Position numbers and translations under genes: made by a program. From assembly GCA_934293005.1 (NCBI GenBank), contig CAKQYA010000011.1:1-64000 (forward strand): 64,000 nt of DNA, in the 5' to 3' direction. The notes beneath the pieces are model-generated. The model was given only the letters and a program-made list of their open reading frames with translations. It had not been told where the DNA came from and made no database searches. How positions within the stretch are numbered: the first letter of the stretch is position 1; each line of letters opens with the position of its first letter. Positions 52,898-61,193 of this stretch are shown here, in pieces. The DNA is from an uncultured Bacteroidaceae bacterium (GTDB lineage: Bacteria > Bacteroidota > Bacteroidia > Bacteroidales > Bacteroidaceae).

Positions 52898-54718
52898 TTA
52901 CATCCGTTCTGGCATCTCAATGCCAAGCAATCCCATGCCAAGGCTCACGACCTTAGCCACAGCCTTTGCAAGAGAGAGACGGAAGAGCTTAAGCTGCTCG
53001 TCTTGCTCGCCAAGGATAGTGAAATCGTGATAGAACTGATTAAACTCCTTTGTGAGTTCATAGCAGTAATTGCATATGCCTGATGGATTATAATCGGTGC
53101 CTGATTGGCGCACAGCTGTTCCAAACTGATTGAGTTTTTGGATAAGCTCAGTCTCTTTAGTGGATATAGCTATGTCTGCTGGCAACTGGTCAGGGATGAC
53201 TATGCCCTGCTCCTTTGCCTTGCGAAGAATGCTTGCTATACGAGCATAGGTGTACTGGATGAATGGACCTGTGTTGCCATTAAAGTCGATGCTTTCTTCT
53301 GGATTGAAAAGCATGTTTTTGCGAGCGTCTACTTTAAGTATGAAGTATTTGAGCGCACCAAGGCCTACTTTCCTTGCCACTTCATGCGCCTCTTCCTCTG
53401 TCATATGAGTTTGCTTCACACGCTCCTTGCTTGCCTCATAAGCATCTGAGATCATCGCCTCCATAAGGTCGTCGGCATCAACAACTGTTCCCTCACGGCT
53501 TTTCATCTTGCCATTTGGAAGTTCGACCATGCCGTATGAGAAATGCACAAGGTCTTTTCCCCATTTGAATCCGAGCTTGTCAAGAAGGATTGAAAGAACT
53601 TGGAAATGGTAGTTCTGCTCATTGCCAACCACATAAATCATCTTATCAATAGGGAAATCCTGGAAACGTAATTTTGCTGTGCCTATGTCCTGAGTCATGT
53701 ATACAGAAGTGCCATCGCTGCGCAAAAGAAGTTTCTCATCAAGTCCTTCTGCATTAAGGTTTGCCCATACGGAACCATCCTCACGACGATAGAAGAATCC
53801 CTTTTCCAAACCTTCCATCACTTTCTCTTTTCCCTCGAGATATGTGTCTGATTCGTAGTAAATCTTATCGAAGCTCACGCCCATCATCTTATATGTCTCA
53901 TCAAATCCGGCATAAACCCATTCATTCATTTTCTTCCAGAGGGCGCGCACTTCAGGATCATTGTTTTCCCATTTCACAAGCATTTCATGAGCCTCCTTGA
54001 TGAGCGGAGCCTCTTGCTTTGCCTTTTCTTTAGCTGCATCAGCATCCATGCCTTCAGCTATATACTGTTTTGAGAGTTCGTCACACTCAGCTTTGTAATG
54101 CTTGTCGAAAGCAACATAATAGTCGCCTATGAGATGGTCGCCTTTCTTGCCAGACGACTCGGGTGTCTCACCATTGCCCCACTTTATCCAAGCAAGCATG
54201 CTCTTGCATATATGTATGCCTCGGTCATTGACAATGTTTGTCTTGACAACCTTGTTGCCATTAGCCTCAATGATGCGAGCCAAGGCAGCTCCAAGAAGAT
54301 TGTTGCGGACATGTCCAAGATGAAGTGGCTTGTTTGTGTTAGGTGACGAGTATTCAATCATCACAAGCGGACTGTCTTCTGTGACAGGCTTCATGCCAAA
54401 ATGAGGGTCTGCATTGATTTCATTCAAGAGAGTGACCCATGGAGCATCGCTGATGACCAGATTCAAGAATCCTTTCACGACATTGAAACGAGCCACCACA
54501 TCCTTCACATTATCCATAAGATACTGCCCTATCTCTTTTCCCACCTGGTCAGGAGCCTTGTGAGCAGCCTTGACAAATGGGAACACCACAACTGTGAGGT
54601 GACCTTCAAATTCAACCTTCGTCTTCTGCAACTGCACTTGCTGGGCAGTCGCTTCCACATCGTACAACGCTTTTACAGCAGTCTGTACACCTGCTATGAT
54701 TTTCTCTTCTATAGTCAT
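52898..54718 (-). CDS. argS: Arginyl-tRNA synthetase
   Basis: A 606-residue class I synthetase. An N-terminal additional domain is followed by the HIGH-type box SPNTNKPLHLGHVRNNLLG near residue 120, the ArgRS core MVELPNGKMKSREGTVVD near 380, and a DALR anticodon-binding domain ending RLSLAKAVAKVVSLGMGLLG. The start ATG at 54718 (MTIEEKIIAG) is chosen over a GTG nine bases upstream, since the -7 box lies only 21 bases away. Confidence 0.95.
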   Translation of the reverse strand: MTIEEKIIAGVQTAVKALYDVEATAQQVQLQKTKVEFEGHLTVVVFPFVKAAHKAPDQVGKEIGQYLMDNVKDVVARFNVVKGFLNLVISDAPWVTLLNEINADPHFGMKPVTEDSPLVMIEYSSPNTNKPLHLGHVRNNLLGAALARIIEANGNKVVKTNIVNDRGIHICKSMLAWIKWGNGETPESSGKKGDHLIGDYYVAFDKHYKAECDELSKQYIAEGMDADAAKEKAKQEAPLIKEAHEMLVKWENNDPEVRALWKKMNEWVYAGFDETYKMMGVSFDKIYYESDTYLEGKEKVMEGLEKGFFYRREDGSVWANLNAEGLDEKLLLRSDGTSVYMTQDIGTAKLRFQDFPIDKMIYVVGNEQNYHFQVLSILLDKLGFKWGKDLVHFSYGMVELPNGKMKSREGTVVDADDLMEAMISDAYEASKERVKQTHMTEEEAHEVARKVGLGALKYFILKVDARKNMLFNPEESIDFNGNTGPFIQYTYARIASILRKAKEQGIVIPDQLPADIAISTKETELIQKLNQFGTAVRQSGTDYNPSGICNYCYELTKEFNQFYHDFTILGEQDEQLKLFRLSLAKAVAKVVSLGMGLLGIEMPERM

Positions 54719-54738
54719 AATTATCACTTATTTGACTG

Positions 54739-54746
54739 CAAAGGTA
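54739..54746 (-). promoter_or_regulatory. -7 box TACCTTTG for argS
   Basis: Exact TAnnTTTG fit on the - strand, 21 bases before the chosen argS start, implying a very short leader. Confidence 0.65.
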
Positions 54747-54785
54747 CGATTTTTTTCTATTTGTATAACAAAAAGGCAAAAAAGA

Positions 54786-54818
54786 AATGGGATGACATGC
54801 ATTTATTGCCATCCCATT
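54786..54818 (-). terminator. Terminator of the RG-rich protein gene
   Basis: AATGGGATG / CATCCCATT stem. On the - strand it is followed by TCTTTTTTGCC. It lies about 155 bases beyond the stop, just before the argS promoter. Confidence 0.65.
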
Positions 54819-54970
54819 CAACCATTCTAATCAATTATCATGTTGTTTTATCAAAAAACATAAAGCGTGGACATCATCCGCCGAGTGCCATGATGACATA
54901 TGCATGTCATAAACTATTCATCAGAATCTAATGATAGTATTCATCAAAAATGCCATCATCATAGAGCTGA

Positions 54971-55876
54971 TCATCTGCGTCCACCTTGCACAACTCCTCC
55001 ACCTCTTGAATTGCCGCCTCCTCTTGAACCGCTATTGTCAGACACTCTTGTGGCTGAAACACGCGAAGAACTGCGCATATTGTTGTCACTTCGTGTCATG
55101 ATGAAACCCGATGAGCGTGAAGGTGCTGAAACGTTGCCTCTTGAACTGCCTCCATTACGGCTGTTGCCACGGCCATTGTCAATACGGCTGCCACCACGGT
55201 TGTCATATGCACGGCCGTTGCCTCGGTTATTGTATACCCTGCTGCGGCTATTGTCAACACGGCTGCCACCACGGTTAATGTCTTCTCTAACATTGCCACG
55301 GCCATTATTGAAGCGCACATTGCCAGGTCTGTCATAACGTCCATTATCTTGACGGTAGCCACGAGGAGGTATCATATTTCCCCTTGTGTCTCTTGGTGCC
55401 ATGCCGCGAAAGAAATGCCCTCCCTCATAGCCTCTGTTGTAAGGACGAGGAACAGAAAGGAAGAAATGTCCTCTGCCATGCCGGTCATAGTCGTAAATGC
55501 TGAAGTGCCAGCACCTGTTGGCAAACACTATAGGACGATAAAAATAGCTGTAGCCTATGACACGGTTCCACACCACATTGCCAAGAAGCGTACGCAGAGC
55601 TATATCACGCGCACTGCACACGGAGATGTAGTCATCGTAATAATATCCCATAGCCACATCGTCAAGATAACTGTTCACTCCCCAAATATAGTCATAATTT
55701 ATGCGGTATATCTCATCTATAAGGAATGGATCACTGATTCCAAGGGTATAAGCCATGCGGTCTGTAAGGAAACGAGCATTGTTTCTGACAGCAGTGATGC
55801 TCATGCACTGCGCATTGGCTGTGAGCGAACCCATCATTATGACAAGTGCTGCAATTATTGTTTTAATAGCCTTCAT
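54971..55876 (-). CDS. Secreted RG-rich protein of unknown function
   Basis: A 301-residue exported protein. A signal peptide ends near residue 22 (SLTANAQ). An N-terminal folded part (about 24-150) contains AVRNNARFLTDRMAYTLGIS and many Tyr and Asp. From about residue 170 it is an Arg/Gly/Asn/Ser-rich low-complexity tail with near-repeats such as NRGGSRVDNSRSRVYNNRGN and DNRGGSRIDNGRGN. The tail is strongly basic, which would suit binding of nucleic acid, polyanionic glycan or the LPS surface, but that is inference. I do not recognise the N-terminal family. It has its own promoter and terminator. Confidence 0.7.
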   Translation of the reverse strand: MKAIKTIIAALVIMMGSLTANAQCMSITAVRNNARFLTDRMAYTLGISDPFLIDEIYRINYDYIWGVNSYLDDVAMGYYYDDYISVCSARDIALRTLLGNVVWNRVIGYSYFYRPIVFANRCWHFSIYDYDRHGRGHFFLSVPRPYNRGYEGGHFFRGMAPRDTRGNMIPPRGYRQDNGRYDRPGNVRFNNGRGNVREDINRGGSRVDNSRSRVYNNRGNGRAYDNRGGSRIDNGRGNSRNGGSSRGNVSAPSRSSGFIMTRSDNNMRSSSRVSATRVSDNSGSRGGGNSRGGGVVQGGRR

Positions 55877-55925
55877 AGTCGTGATGTTTTAAATCGTTAT
55901 AAACTATCTTTCTATTTTTCTACGG

Positions 55926-55933
55926 CAAAGTTA
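55926..55933 (-). promoter_or_regulatory. -7 box TAACTTTG for the RG-rich protein gene
   Basis: Exact TAnnTTTG fit on the - strand, 50 bases before the start codon. Confidence 0.6.
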
Positions 55934-55942
55934 CAACAAAGA

Positions 55943-55983
55943 AATCCCCTTGCAAATACTATATTCCTATTTGCAAGGGGATT
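55943..55983 (-). terminator. Terminator of the SDR-rnhB operon
   Basis: Perfect 14-bp stem AATCCCCTTGCAAA / TTTGCAAGGGGATT with a 13-base loop. On the - strand it follows the rnhB stop by only a few bases and is followed by TCTTTGTTG. Confidence 0.8.
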
Positions 55984-55987
55984 TTCC

Positions 55988-56662
55988 CTAATCAGGGAAG
56001 GGAATCTCGAGCTGGACTGCCTCGCCTGTGAGATTGAATGTCATGCGATGATAAGGTGTCACTCCATGTTCTTCTATACCCTTACGGTGCTCTTTTGTAG
56101 GATAACCTGCATTGTGATCCCACCCGTAATAAGGGTATTCCTCATGCAGCTCACGCATGTAATCATCGCGATAAGTCTTTGCAAGTATTGAGGCCGCTGC
56201 TATTGAAAGGTATTTTCCATCACCCTTCACTACTGTTGTATGGGGCACAATTATGGATTCGCCCTCATGAGAAGATTCTGTGTCATCTGACAACGGCTGG
56301 CAAGAGAATCTGTCGGTATAAGGATAAAACCTGTTGCCATCCACAATAATGTGCTGTGGGCGCACCTTCAGAGCATCAAGCGCCCTATGCATTGCAGTGA
56401 TGCTGGCACGCAAGATGTTCATCTTGTCTATTTCCTCAGCCGTGACAATGCCCAATGCCCAAGCGACAGCATCATGCTCTATCTCTGCACGAAGAGCATA
56501 TCGCTGCTTTGCTGTGAGTTTCTTTGAGTCATTAAGCAGTTCATTGTGATAGTCTGGCGGCAAGATGACAGCTGCAGCATAGACACTGCCGGCTAAACAT
56601 CCTCTGCCAGCCTCGTCACATCCGGCCTCTATGACACCTTCTTTATAGCATGGCAGCAACAT
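55988..56662 (-). CDS. rnhB: Ribonuclease HII
   Basis: A 224-residue RNase HII that nicks RNA in RNA-DNA hybrids and at misincorporated ribonucleotides. The signature EAGCDEAGRGCLAGSVYAAA holds the catalytic Asp16-Glu17. The downstream acidic residue lies in HIIVDGNRFYPY, and the ending EHRKGIEEHGVTPYHRMTF is typical. It starts two bases after the SDR gene's stop, so the two form an operon read SDR then rnhB. Confidence 0.94.
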   Translation of the reverse strand: MLLPCYKEGVIEAGCDEAGRGCLAGSVYAAAVILPPDYHNELLNDSKKLTAKQRYALRAEIEHDAVAWALGIVTAEEIDKMNILRASITAMHRALDALKVRPQHIIVDGNRFYPYTDRFSCQPLSDDTESSHEGESIIVPHTTVVKGDGKYLSIAAASILAKTYRDDYMRELHEEYPYYGWDHNAGYPTKEHRKGIEEHGVTPYHRMTFNLTGEAVQLEIPFPD

Positions 56663-56664
56663 GC

Positions 56665-57474
56665 TTATTTAGGCTGCTTGCCTATGTAGGCAAGGATGCC
56701 GCCATCAACATAGAGCACATGACCGTTTACTGCATCAGAAGCCTTTGAAGCAAGGAACACTGCAGGGCCACCGAGCTCGCTTGGATCAAGCCAGCGTCCT
56801 GCTGGTGTCTTGGCGCAGATGAATGAATCGAATGGATGGCGTGAACCGTCTGGCTGACGCTCTCGCAGAGGAGCTGTCTGCGGTGTGGCAATGTAGCCAG
56901 GGCCTATGCCATTGCACTGAATGTTATATTCGCCATACTCTGAGCAGATGTTGCGAGTGAGCATCTTCAATCCACCCTTAGCCGCAGCATAAGCAGACAC
57001 TGTCTCTCGACCAAGTTCACTCATCATTGAGCATATATTGATGATTTTGCCTTCCTTGCGCTCCATCATCTCTGGAAGAACTGCGCTTGCGCAGATAAAT
57101 GGCGCCACAAGGTCTATATCGATTACCTGCTGGAACTCAGCACGCTTCATCTCATGCATAGGAATGCGCTTGATTATGCCTGCATTGTTGACAAGGATGT
57201 CAATCTGGCCTACTTCCTTGTGTATTGTTTCCACCAGATTCTTAATAGCCACTTCGTCTGTCACGTCACACACATAACCTTTCACGTTAGTGATGCCAGC
57301 TTCCTTATAGTTGGCCAAGCCGCGCTCAAGAGCAGCCTCATTGATATCGTTGAAAATGATTGTCTTGATGCCTGCCTCAACAAATGCCTTTGCAATGTTG
57401 AAGCCAATACCATAAGATGCGCCTGTGATCCAAGCGTTCTTGCCCTCAAGGGAGAATTTTGAAAAATCTGCCAT
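56665..57474 (-). CDS. SDR-family dehydrogenase, gluconate 5-dehydrogenase-like
   Basis: A 269-residue short-chain dehydrogenase. The cofactor motif is TGASYGIGFN near residue 16. NNAGIIKRIPMHEM follows, and the catalytic Tyr-x3-Lys is in VSAYAAAKGGLKML. The ending VNGHVLYVDGGILAYIGKQP matches the gluconate 5-dehydrogenase / 2-deoxygluconate dehydrogenase (KduD) group. The substrate is a sugar acid or keto-sugar acid by family. The start ATG at 57474 is chosen because the longer frame begins with TTG inside the promoter box 57529-57536. Confidence 0.85.
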   Translation of the reverse strand: MADFSKFSLEGKNAWITGASYGIGFNIAKAFVEAGIKTIIFNDINEAALERGLANYKEAGITNVKGYVCDVTDEVAIKNLVETIHKEVGQIDILVNNAGIIKRIPMHEMKRAEFQQVIDIDLVAPFICASAVLPEMMERKEGKIINICSMMSELGRETVSAYAAAKGGLKMLTRNICSEYGEYNIQCNGIGPGYIATPQTAPLRERQPDGSRHPFDSFICAKTPAGRWLDPSELGGPAVFLASKASDAVNGHVLYVDGGILAYIGKQPK

Positions 57475-57528
57475 AATGCTATTTGGTTTATAATTAGTTT
57501 GTATGTTGTTTGTATCGACTTTATTTTG

Positions 57529-57536
57529 CAAAGATA
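57529..57536 (-). promoter_or_regulatory. -7 box TATCTTTG for the SDR-rnhB operon
   Basis: Exact TAnnTTTG fit on the - strand, 55 bases before the SDR ATG. Confidence 0.65.
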
Positions 57537-57627
57537 ATGCATTTTTTCTTTCAATACATATTTAATTATGAAAAACATCATCAAATAAGCAATCAAAATT
57601 ATTATGCCCACTTACTTATGTCTGCCA

Positions 57628-57672
57628 ACAGCAACAAGCATGTGCTCACAATTATCTTATATTTGACATGTG
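57628..57672. repeat. Family A-like half-site
   Basis: CAAGCATGTGCTCACAATTA then TCTTATATTTGACATG resembles the left part of family A (AAGTAGGTGTTCATAATTAT and TTATATTTGACGCA). The right half is missing. Confidence 0.4.
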
Positions 57673-57700
57673 CCTATATGATACATATGCCTATAATGTT

Positions 57701-57737
57701 TAAACCCAAATCGGTCTTTAGACCAATTTGGGTTAAA
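57701..57737. repeat. Minimal family B palindrome
   Basis: AACCCAAATCGGTC-TTTA-GACCAATTTGGGTT with one mismatch. It stands about 30 bases beyond the stop of the barrel gene and could end its transcript. Confidence 0.78.
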
Positions 57738-57765
57738 TAATCAAAGCTGACACAACGACTGACAA

Positions 57766-58476
57766 TCAAAAGCTGTAAGTGACTCCCAACTGCAACTTGA
57801 AAAGAAAATCAAACGCACAGTCGTAATCTATGCCGTCAAACTTGTCACCCATAATGCCTGCATTTCCTTCAACATTAAAAGATATATTATTGTTCACCCT
57901 GTAATCGAGTATAAGTCCCAAACGACCATATACAGATGTGCAATCACCCTGAGATGCAAGAATCTTCAGTGCTTCTTCACTTGTCATAGAAGTCTTAGGC
58001 GTTCGTTTCTCAAACTTGAAGTCGGCAGTAGACCACATGCCCAAGCCTGCTAATCCTATCACATGAAAAGAATCTGACACATGATTGCTGCGCATGCTTG
58101 TGAAATCGAAAAGAACATCTGCCCCAACAGTGAAAACATTAAAGGCATAATAACCATTGTTTGTGAAACTATTCTTGAACATCTCATCGTTCTCAACAAA
58201 TTCGGCATCCGCACGGTTATGCGCTTTGCCATAAGAGAAGTCAAGACGTCCGCCTATGGATGGAGTGAAGAACTTGCCAATATACATGCCGCCATCCACA
58301 CCTATTGCGTCAAAAAAGTATTTGAATGGAGGATGGTCGGTGATATTGTCACCAACTACGAAGTTGGATCCAGCATGAACGCCAGCAAACCATCTCTTGC
58401 CTGTGTCATGCCCAAGGGCCAATGCTGACATGGATGCTAACATCAGCATGACGATACATGTAAATGCTCTCTTCAT
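57766..58476 (-). CDS. Outer membrane beta-barrel protein
   Basis: A 236-residue exported protein with a signal peptide ending near residue 21 (SMSALALG). Alternating strands run to the terminal motif FKLQLGVTYSF, whose last aromatic residue is the usual BAM recognition signal. It resembles the barrel half of the OmpA-family porin at 724-1902 (GKFFTPSIGGRLDFSYG against GEMFTPIVGARLHVNGW; YVIGGLGL against HVIGLAGLG) but lacks the peptidoglycan-binding domain. Function is unknown beyond a membrane barrel. It stands alone between a family B repeat and dusB. Confidence 0.75.
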   Translation of the reverse strand: MKRAFTCIVMLMLASMSALALGHDTGKRWFAGVHAGSNFVVGDNITDHPPFKYFFDAIGVDGGMYIGKFFTPSIGGRLDFSYGKAHNRADAEFVENDEMFKNSFTNNGYYAFNVFTVGADVLFDFTSMRSNHVSDSFHVIGLAGLGMWSTADFKFEKRTPKTSMTSEEALKILASQGDCTSVYGRLGLILDYRVNNNISFNVEGNAGIMGDKFDGIDYDCAFDFLFKLQLGVTYSF

Positions 58477-58512
58477 AATTTATGCCATTCTTATACGCAG
58501 CAACTGCTGTAT

Positions 58513-59604
58513 TCACACACGTGCGTTCTTTTTAATTATATCATATGCCTCACTGAGCAGGTCAAACAACTCGCTTTGGCTCTCAGCACGAAGAATCTTG
58601 ATTCGCATCTGCCTGAAATCAGGAATGCCTTTGAAGATAGGACTGTTGGCAAGATGACGCCTAACGTGAATGATGCCACCAAGCTCTGTTCGCTTGCTTT
58701 CCTTCAAAGCATTGTCTGCACGAAGCGAATACTCTACGCTCTTTGCCACTTGGCGCTTCAGCACGCCTATCTTCCACTCAAGAGTCATGCTCTCATCGTG
58801 CACTCCATAATCAAGATAAGAGCGCACATCCTTAAACAGCCATGGCTGTCCGAAAGTGGCCCTGCCTATCATCACTGCGTCAACACCATAACGGCTGAAA
58901 GCTTCTGCTGTCTGCTCAGCTGTGCAAATATCTCCATTTCCAATGATTGGAATGACTATGCGAGGGTCTGACTTCACTTCGCCTATAAGGGTCCAGTCAG
59001 CCTCGCCCTGATACATCTGGCTGCGCGTCCTGCCATGTATGGTAAGAGCTTCCACACCACAATCTTGAAGCCTTAAGGCCAATTCGTGTATCATGGCCGG
59101 CTTTCCATCTTCACCACATGTCAGATGCTGCCACTCTGCAGGCAAGTCATACATCGATGGCACATCCCATCCCAATCGGGTCTTCACTGTGACAGGAATA
59201 CTGACAGCCTTAACCACCTCACGTGTGATGTCGAGCATCAGTTGTGGAGTGCGCAACATGCCTGCTCCTGCTCCCTTGCCTGCCACCTTCTTCACTGGAC
59301 AGCCAAAATTGATGTCAAGAATATCTGGATGCGCCTCGCTCTCCACTATCTTGGCTGCCTCTACCATGCTGTCGACGTCCCTGCCATAAATCTGAATGGC
59401 AACAGGACGCTCTTCGTCATCCACACGAATCTTTTCCAGCGAGCGGTTCACGTTTCTTATCAGCGCATCAGCGCTCACAAATTCAGAGTAGACCATGCTT
59501 GCGCCAAACTCCTTGCAAAGTAATCGGAAAGCTTGGTCTGTCACATCCTCCATGGGAGCAAGGACCACTGGTTTCTCACCTAAATCAATGTTTCTTATTC
59601 TCAT
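58513..59604 (-). CDS. dusB: tRNA-dihydrouridine synthase B
   Basis: A 363-residue FMN-dependent enzyme that reduces uridines in the tRNA D-loop. The N-terminal APMEDVTDQAFR FMN site, the catalytic Cys102 in NFGCPVKKVAGKGAGAGML, TVKTRLGWD, IHGRTRSQMYQG and IGNGDI are all present. Length is slightly above the usual 320-340. Its start is 14 bases from a full-length family A element on the upstream side, so its promoter would have to lie in or beyond that repeat. Confidence 0.93.
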   Translation of the reverse strand: MRIRNIDLGEKPVVLAPMEDVTDQAFRLLCKEFGASMVYSEFVSADALIRNVNRSLEKIRVDDEERPVAIQIYGRDVDSMVEAAKIVESEAHPDILDINFGCPVKKVAGKGAGAGMLRTPQLMLDITREVVKAVSIPVTVKTRLGWDVPSMYDLPAEWQHLTCGEDGKPAMIHELALRLQDCGVEALTIHGRTRSQMYQGEADWTLIGEVKSDPRIVIPIIGNGDICTAEQTAEAFSRYGVDAVMIGRATFGQPWLFKDVRSYLDYGVHDESMTLEWKIGVLKRQVAKSVEYSLRADNALKESKRTELGGIIHVRRHLANSPIFKGIPDFRQMRIKILRAESQSELFDLLSEAYDIIKKNARV

Positions 59605-59617
59605 TATTATGACATGG

Positions 59618-59804
59618 TAAGTAGGTGTTCAAAATTATTTTATAATATCAAAGTAAGCCGCTCTCATATTTGTCGCACACTCTCTCGGTCATCTTTTCCT
59701 TCTGTTTATCAGTCACTATGCCCGCATAGCTCCATCAAACAGAAGAAAAATCTGCCTCAAGATAGAGTGCGTCAAATATAAAAATAATTATGAGCACCTA
59801 CTTA
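59618..59804 (-). repeat. Family A 187-bp element, full-length copy 3 (inverted)
   Basis: Same 187-bp length as the copies at 24249 and 37233 but in the opposite orientation, with TA at both ends. Its arms carry ATCAAAGTAAGCCGCTCTCA, and the centre shows CTATGC-CC-GCATAG. It differs from the other two at several positions. It fills most of the space between dusB and the rubrerythrin gene. Confidence 0.9.
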
Positions 59805-59818
59805 CAAATAGCCAAATA

Positions 59819-59863
59819 CGATGCACGGGTGGGGAAACACAAGTGTCTCCTCACCGCACATCG
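59819..59863 (-). terminator. Probable terminator of the rubrerythrin gene
   Basis: An imperfect stem CGATGcaCGGgTG...CAcCGcacATCG with loop AACACAAGTGTC, about 30 bases beyond the stop. The T-run on the - strand is weak. Confidence 0.5.
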
Positions 59864-59893
59864 TTTCATAATCACTAATGTATCTTATTTATC

Positions 59894-60457
59894 TTACTTG
59901 AAGAATCTGTTCCACAATCCTTGGAAACCAGCTCCATGACGTGCCTCATCCTTAGCCATCTCATGCACAGTGTCGTGGATTGCGTCAAGATTGAGTTTCT
60001 TAGCAACCTTGGCAATATCGAGCTTTGCTGCGCATGCTCCTTCTTCTGCTTCCATGCGAGCTTTGACATTTGTCTTTGTGTCCCACACCATATCACCAAG
60101 AAGCTCAGCAAACTTAGCAGCGTGTTCAGCCTCCTCAAGAGCATAACGCTTGAATGCCTCTGCCACTTCTGGATAACCCTCACGATCAGCCTGACGGCTC
60201 ATTGCAAGATACATACCAACCTCTGTGCACTCACCTGCGAAATGGTCTTTCAATCCCTGAAGCACGAAAGCTCCATCTTCTCCCTCTGGAATGGCCTTAG
60301 CCACACCAAGCTCATGCTCGCAAGCGAAATTGAGTCCTTCTGTTTCTTCCTTCAACTTAAACTTTGAACCAGGAACATTGCACTGAGGACACTTCTCAGG
60401 TGGATTCTCACCTTCATACACATAGCCACATACAGGGCATACCCATTTCTTTGCCAT
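59894..60457 (-). CDS. Reverse-order rubrerythrin (rubredoxin domain first)
   Basis: A 187-residue non-haem iron peroxidase. The rubredoxin-type iron site Cys7/Cys10 (CPVCGYVY) and Cys23/Cys26 (CPQC) is at the N-terminus. A ferritin-like four-helix domain follows, with its iron-ligand Glu/His residues in FAGECTEVGMYL, YALEEAEHAAKFAEL and MAKDEARHGAGF. Classical rubrerythrin has the domains the other way round; this order is that of reverse rubrerythrin, which protects anaerobes by reducing hydrogen peroxide. It has its own TATCTTTG box at 60500-60507. Confidence 0.9.
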   Translation of the reverse strand: MAKKWVCPVCGYVYEGENPPEKCPQCNVPGSKFKLKEETEGLNFACEHELGVAKAIPEGEDGAFVLQGLKDHFAGECTEVGMYLAMSRQADREGYPEVAEAFKRYALEEAEHAAKFAELLGDMVWDTKTNVKARMEAEEGACAAKLDIAKVAKKLNLDAIHDTVHEMAKDEARHGAGFQGLWNRFFK

Positions 60458-60499
60458 AATAGAATAAATTTAATTTGGTTGAACAATAATTTAGTTGTG

Positions 60500-60507
60500 C
60501 AAAGATA
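60500..60507 (-). promoter_or_regulatory. -7 box TATCTTTG for the rubrerythrin gene
   Basis: Exact TAnnTTTG fit on the - strand, 43 bases before the start. Confidence 0.65.
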
Positions 60508-60616
60508 AATAATATTTGCAATATAAAAAACGCAGCGCTTGCTAAATGGCAATAATTTACTTTCATTTTTCGAATTTTCACCATTTGAATCAGCAAGATT
60601 TGCCATTACACAAGTT

Positions 60617-61126
60617 TCAACACTGCTTCACACCATACACTCGCTCATGAATGGTCTTTGTCATCTCTGCCACACTCATCATCTCTTTTGTTTCATCTTT
60701 CTTGCAGAGCATAAGACGCAGTTCGGCTCCAGGGACCACACCGTATGAAGGCTGAACATATCCATCAGGCAACAGACAGAAGCCAAGACGGGTGTAGAAG
60801 CCTATTCTACGCCGTGTCAAATCATCAACAGGTGGCTCTACCTCAAGGATGACAAGCACATCCGCCTCTTCTATAAGTTTCTCCATGATGCGCCTTCCTG
60901 TGCCTTGCCCTCTTAGCAAAGCGTCAACAGCGAGATATTCCACATATATGAATGTGGAAAAATGCCAATAGCAGAGCATGGCTTTCTCGTCATATGTGAC
61001 AAGATGCATGGCAGGCTCATCAGTCAGCAACTGACGAAACCACTCCATAGGTCTGCGCTCATTTTCAGGAAATGCCTCCATAAAGAGTTTCTCTATAGCT
61101 GGCGTCATTTGATTATTTTTTTTCAT
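60617..61126 (-). CDS. GNAT family N-acetyltransferase
   Basis: A 169-residue GNAT protein. Motif A is YVEYLAVDALLRGQGTGRRI, with the acetyl-CoA loop RGQGTGRR, followed by VILEVEPP and the closing strand IGFYTRLGFCLLPDGYV. The substrate is unknown. The first ATG (61126) shares its last base pair with the family A repeat at 61126-61193; a second ATG at 61108 (MTPAIEKLFMEAF) fits family starts as well. Its upstream region is entirely repeat, which may therefore supply its leader. Confidence 0.85.
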   Translation of the reverse strand: MKKNNQMTPAIEKLFMEAFPENERRPMEWFRQLLTDEPAMHLVTYDEKAMLCYWHFSTFIYVEYLAVDALLRGQGTGRRIMEKLIEEADVLVILEVEPPVDDLTRRRIGFYTRLGFCLLPDGYVQPSYGVVPGAELRLMLCKKDETKEMMSVAEMTKTIHERVYGVKQC

Positions 61127-61193
61127 AAGTAGGTGTTCAAAATCATTTTATAACATCAAAGTAAGCCGCTCTCATATTATGAGCACCTACTTA
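61126..61193. repeat. Family A element lacking the central hairpin, filling an intergenic gap
   Basis: A 68-bp element: TAAGTAGGTGTTCAAAATCA, the segment ATCAAAGTAAGCCGCTCTCA, then ATTATGAGCACCTACTTA. It covers the whole space between the glycosyltransferase and GNAT genes. It supplies the stop codon and last residues of the first and touches the start codon of the second. Confidence 0.85.

Noticed and set aside
57475..57531. Longer start for the SDR gene at an upstream TTG
   Set aside because: It begins inside the TATCTTTG box; the family start fits the ATG at 57474.
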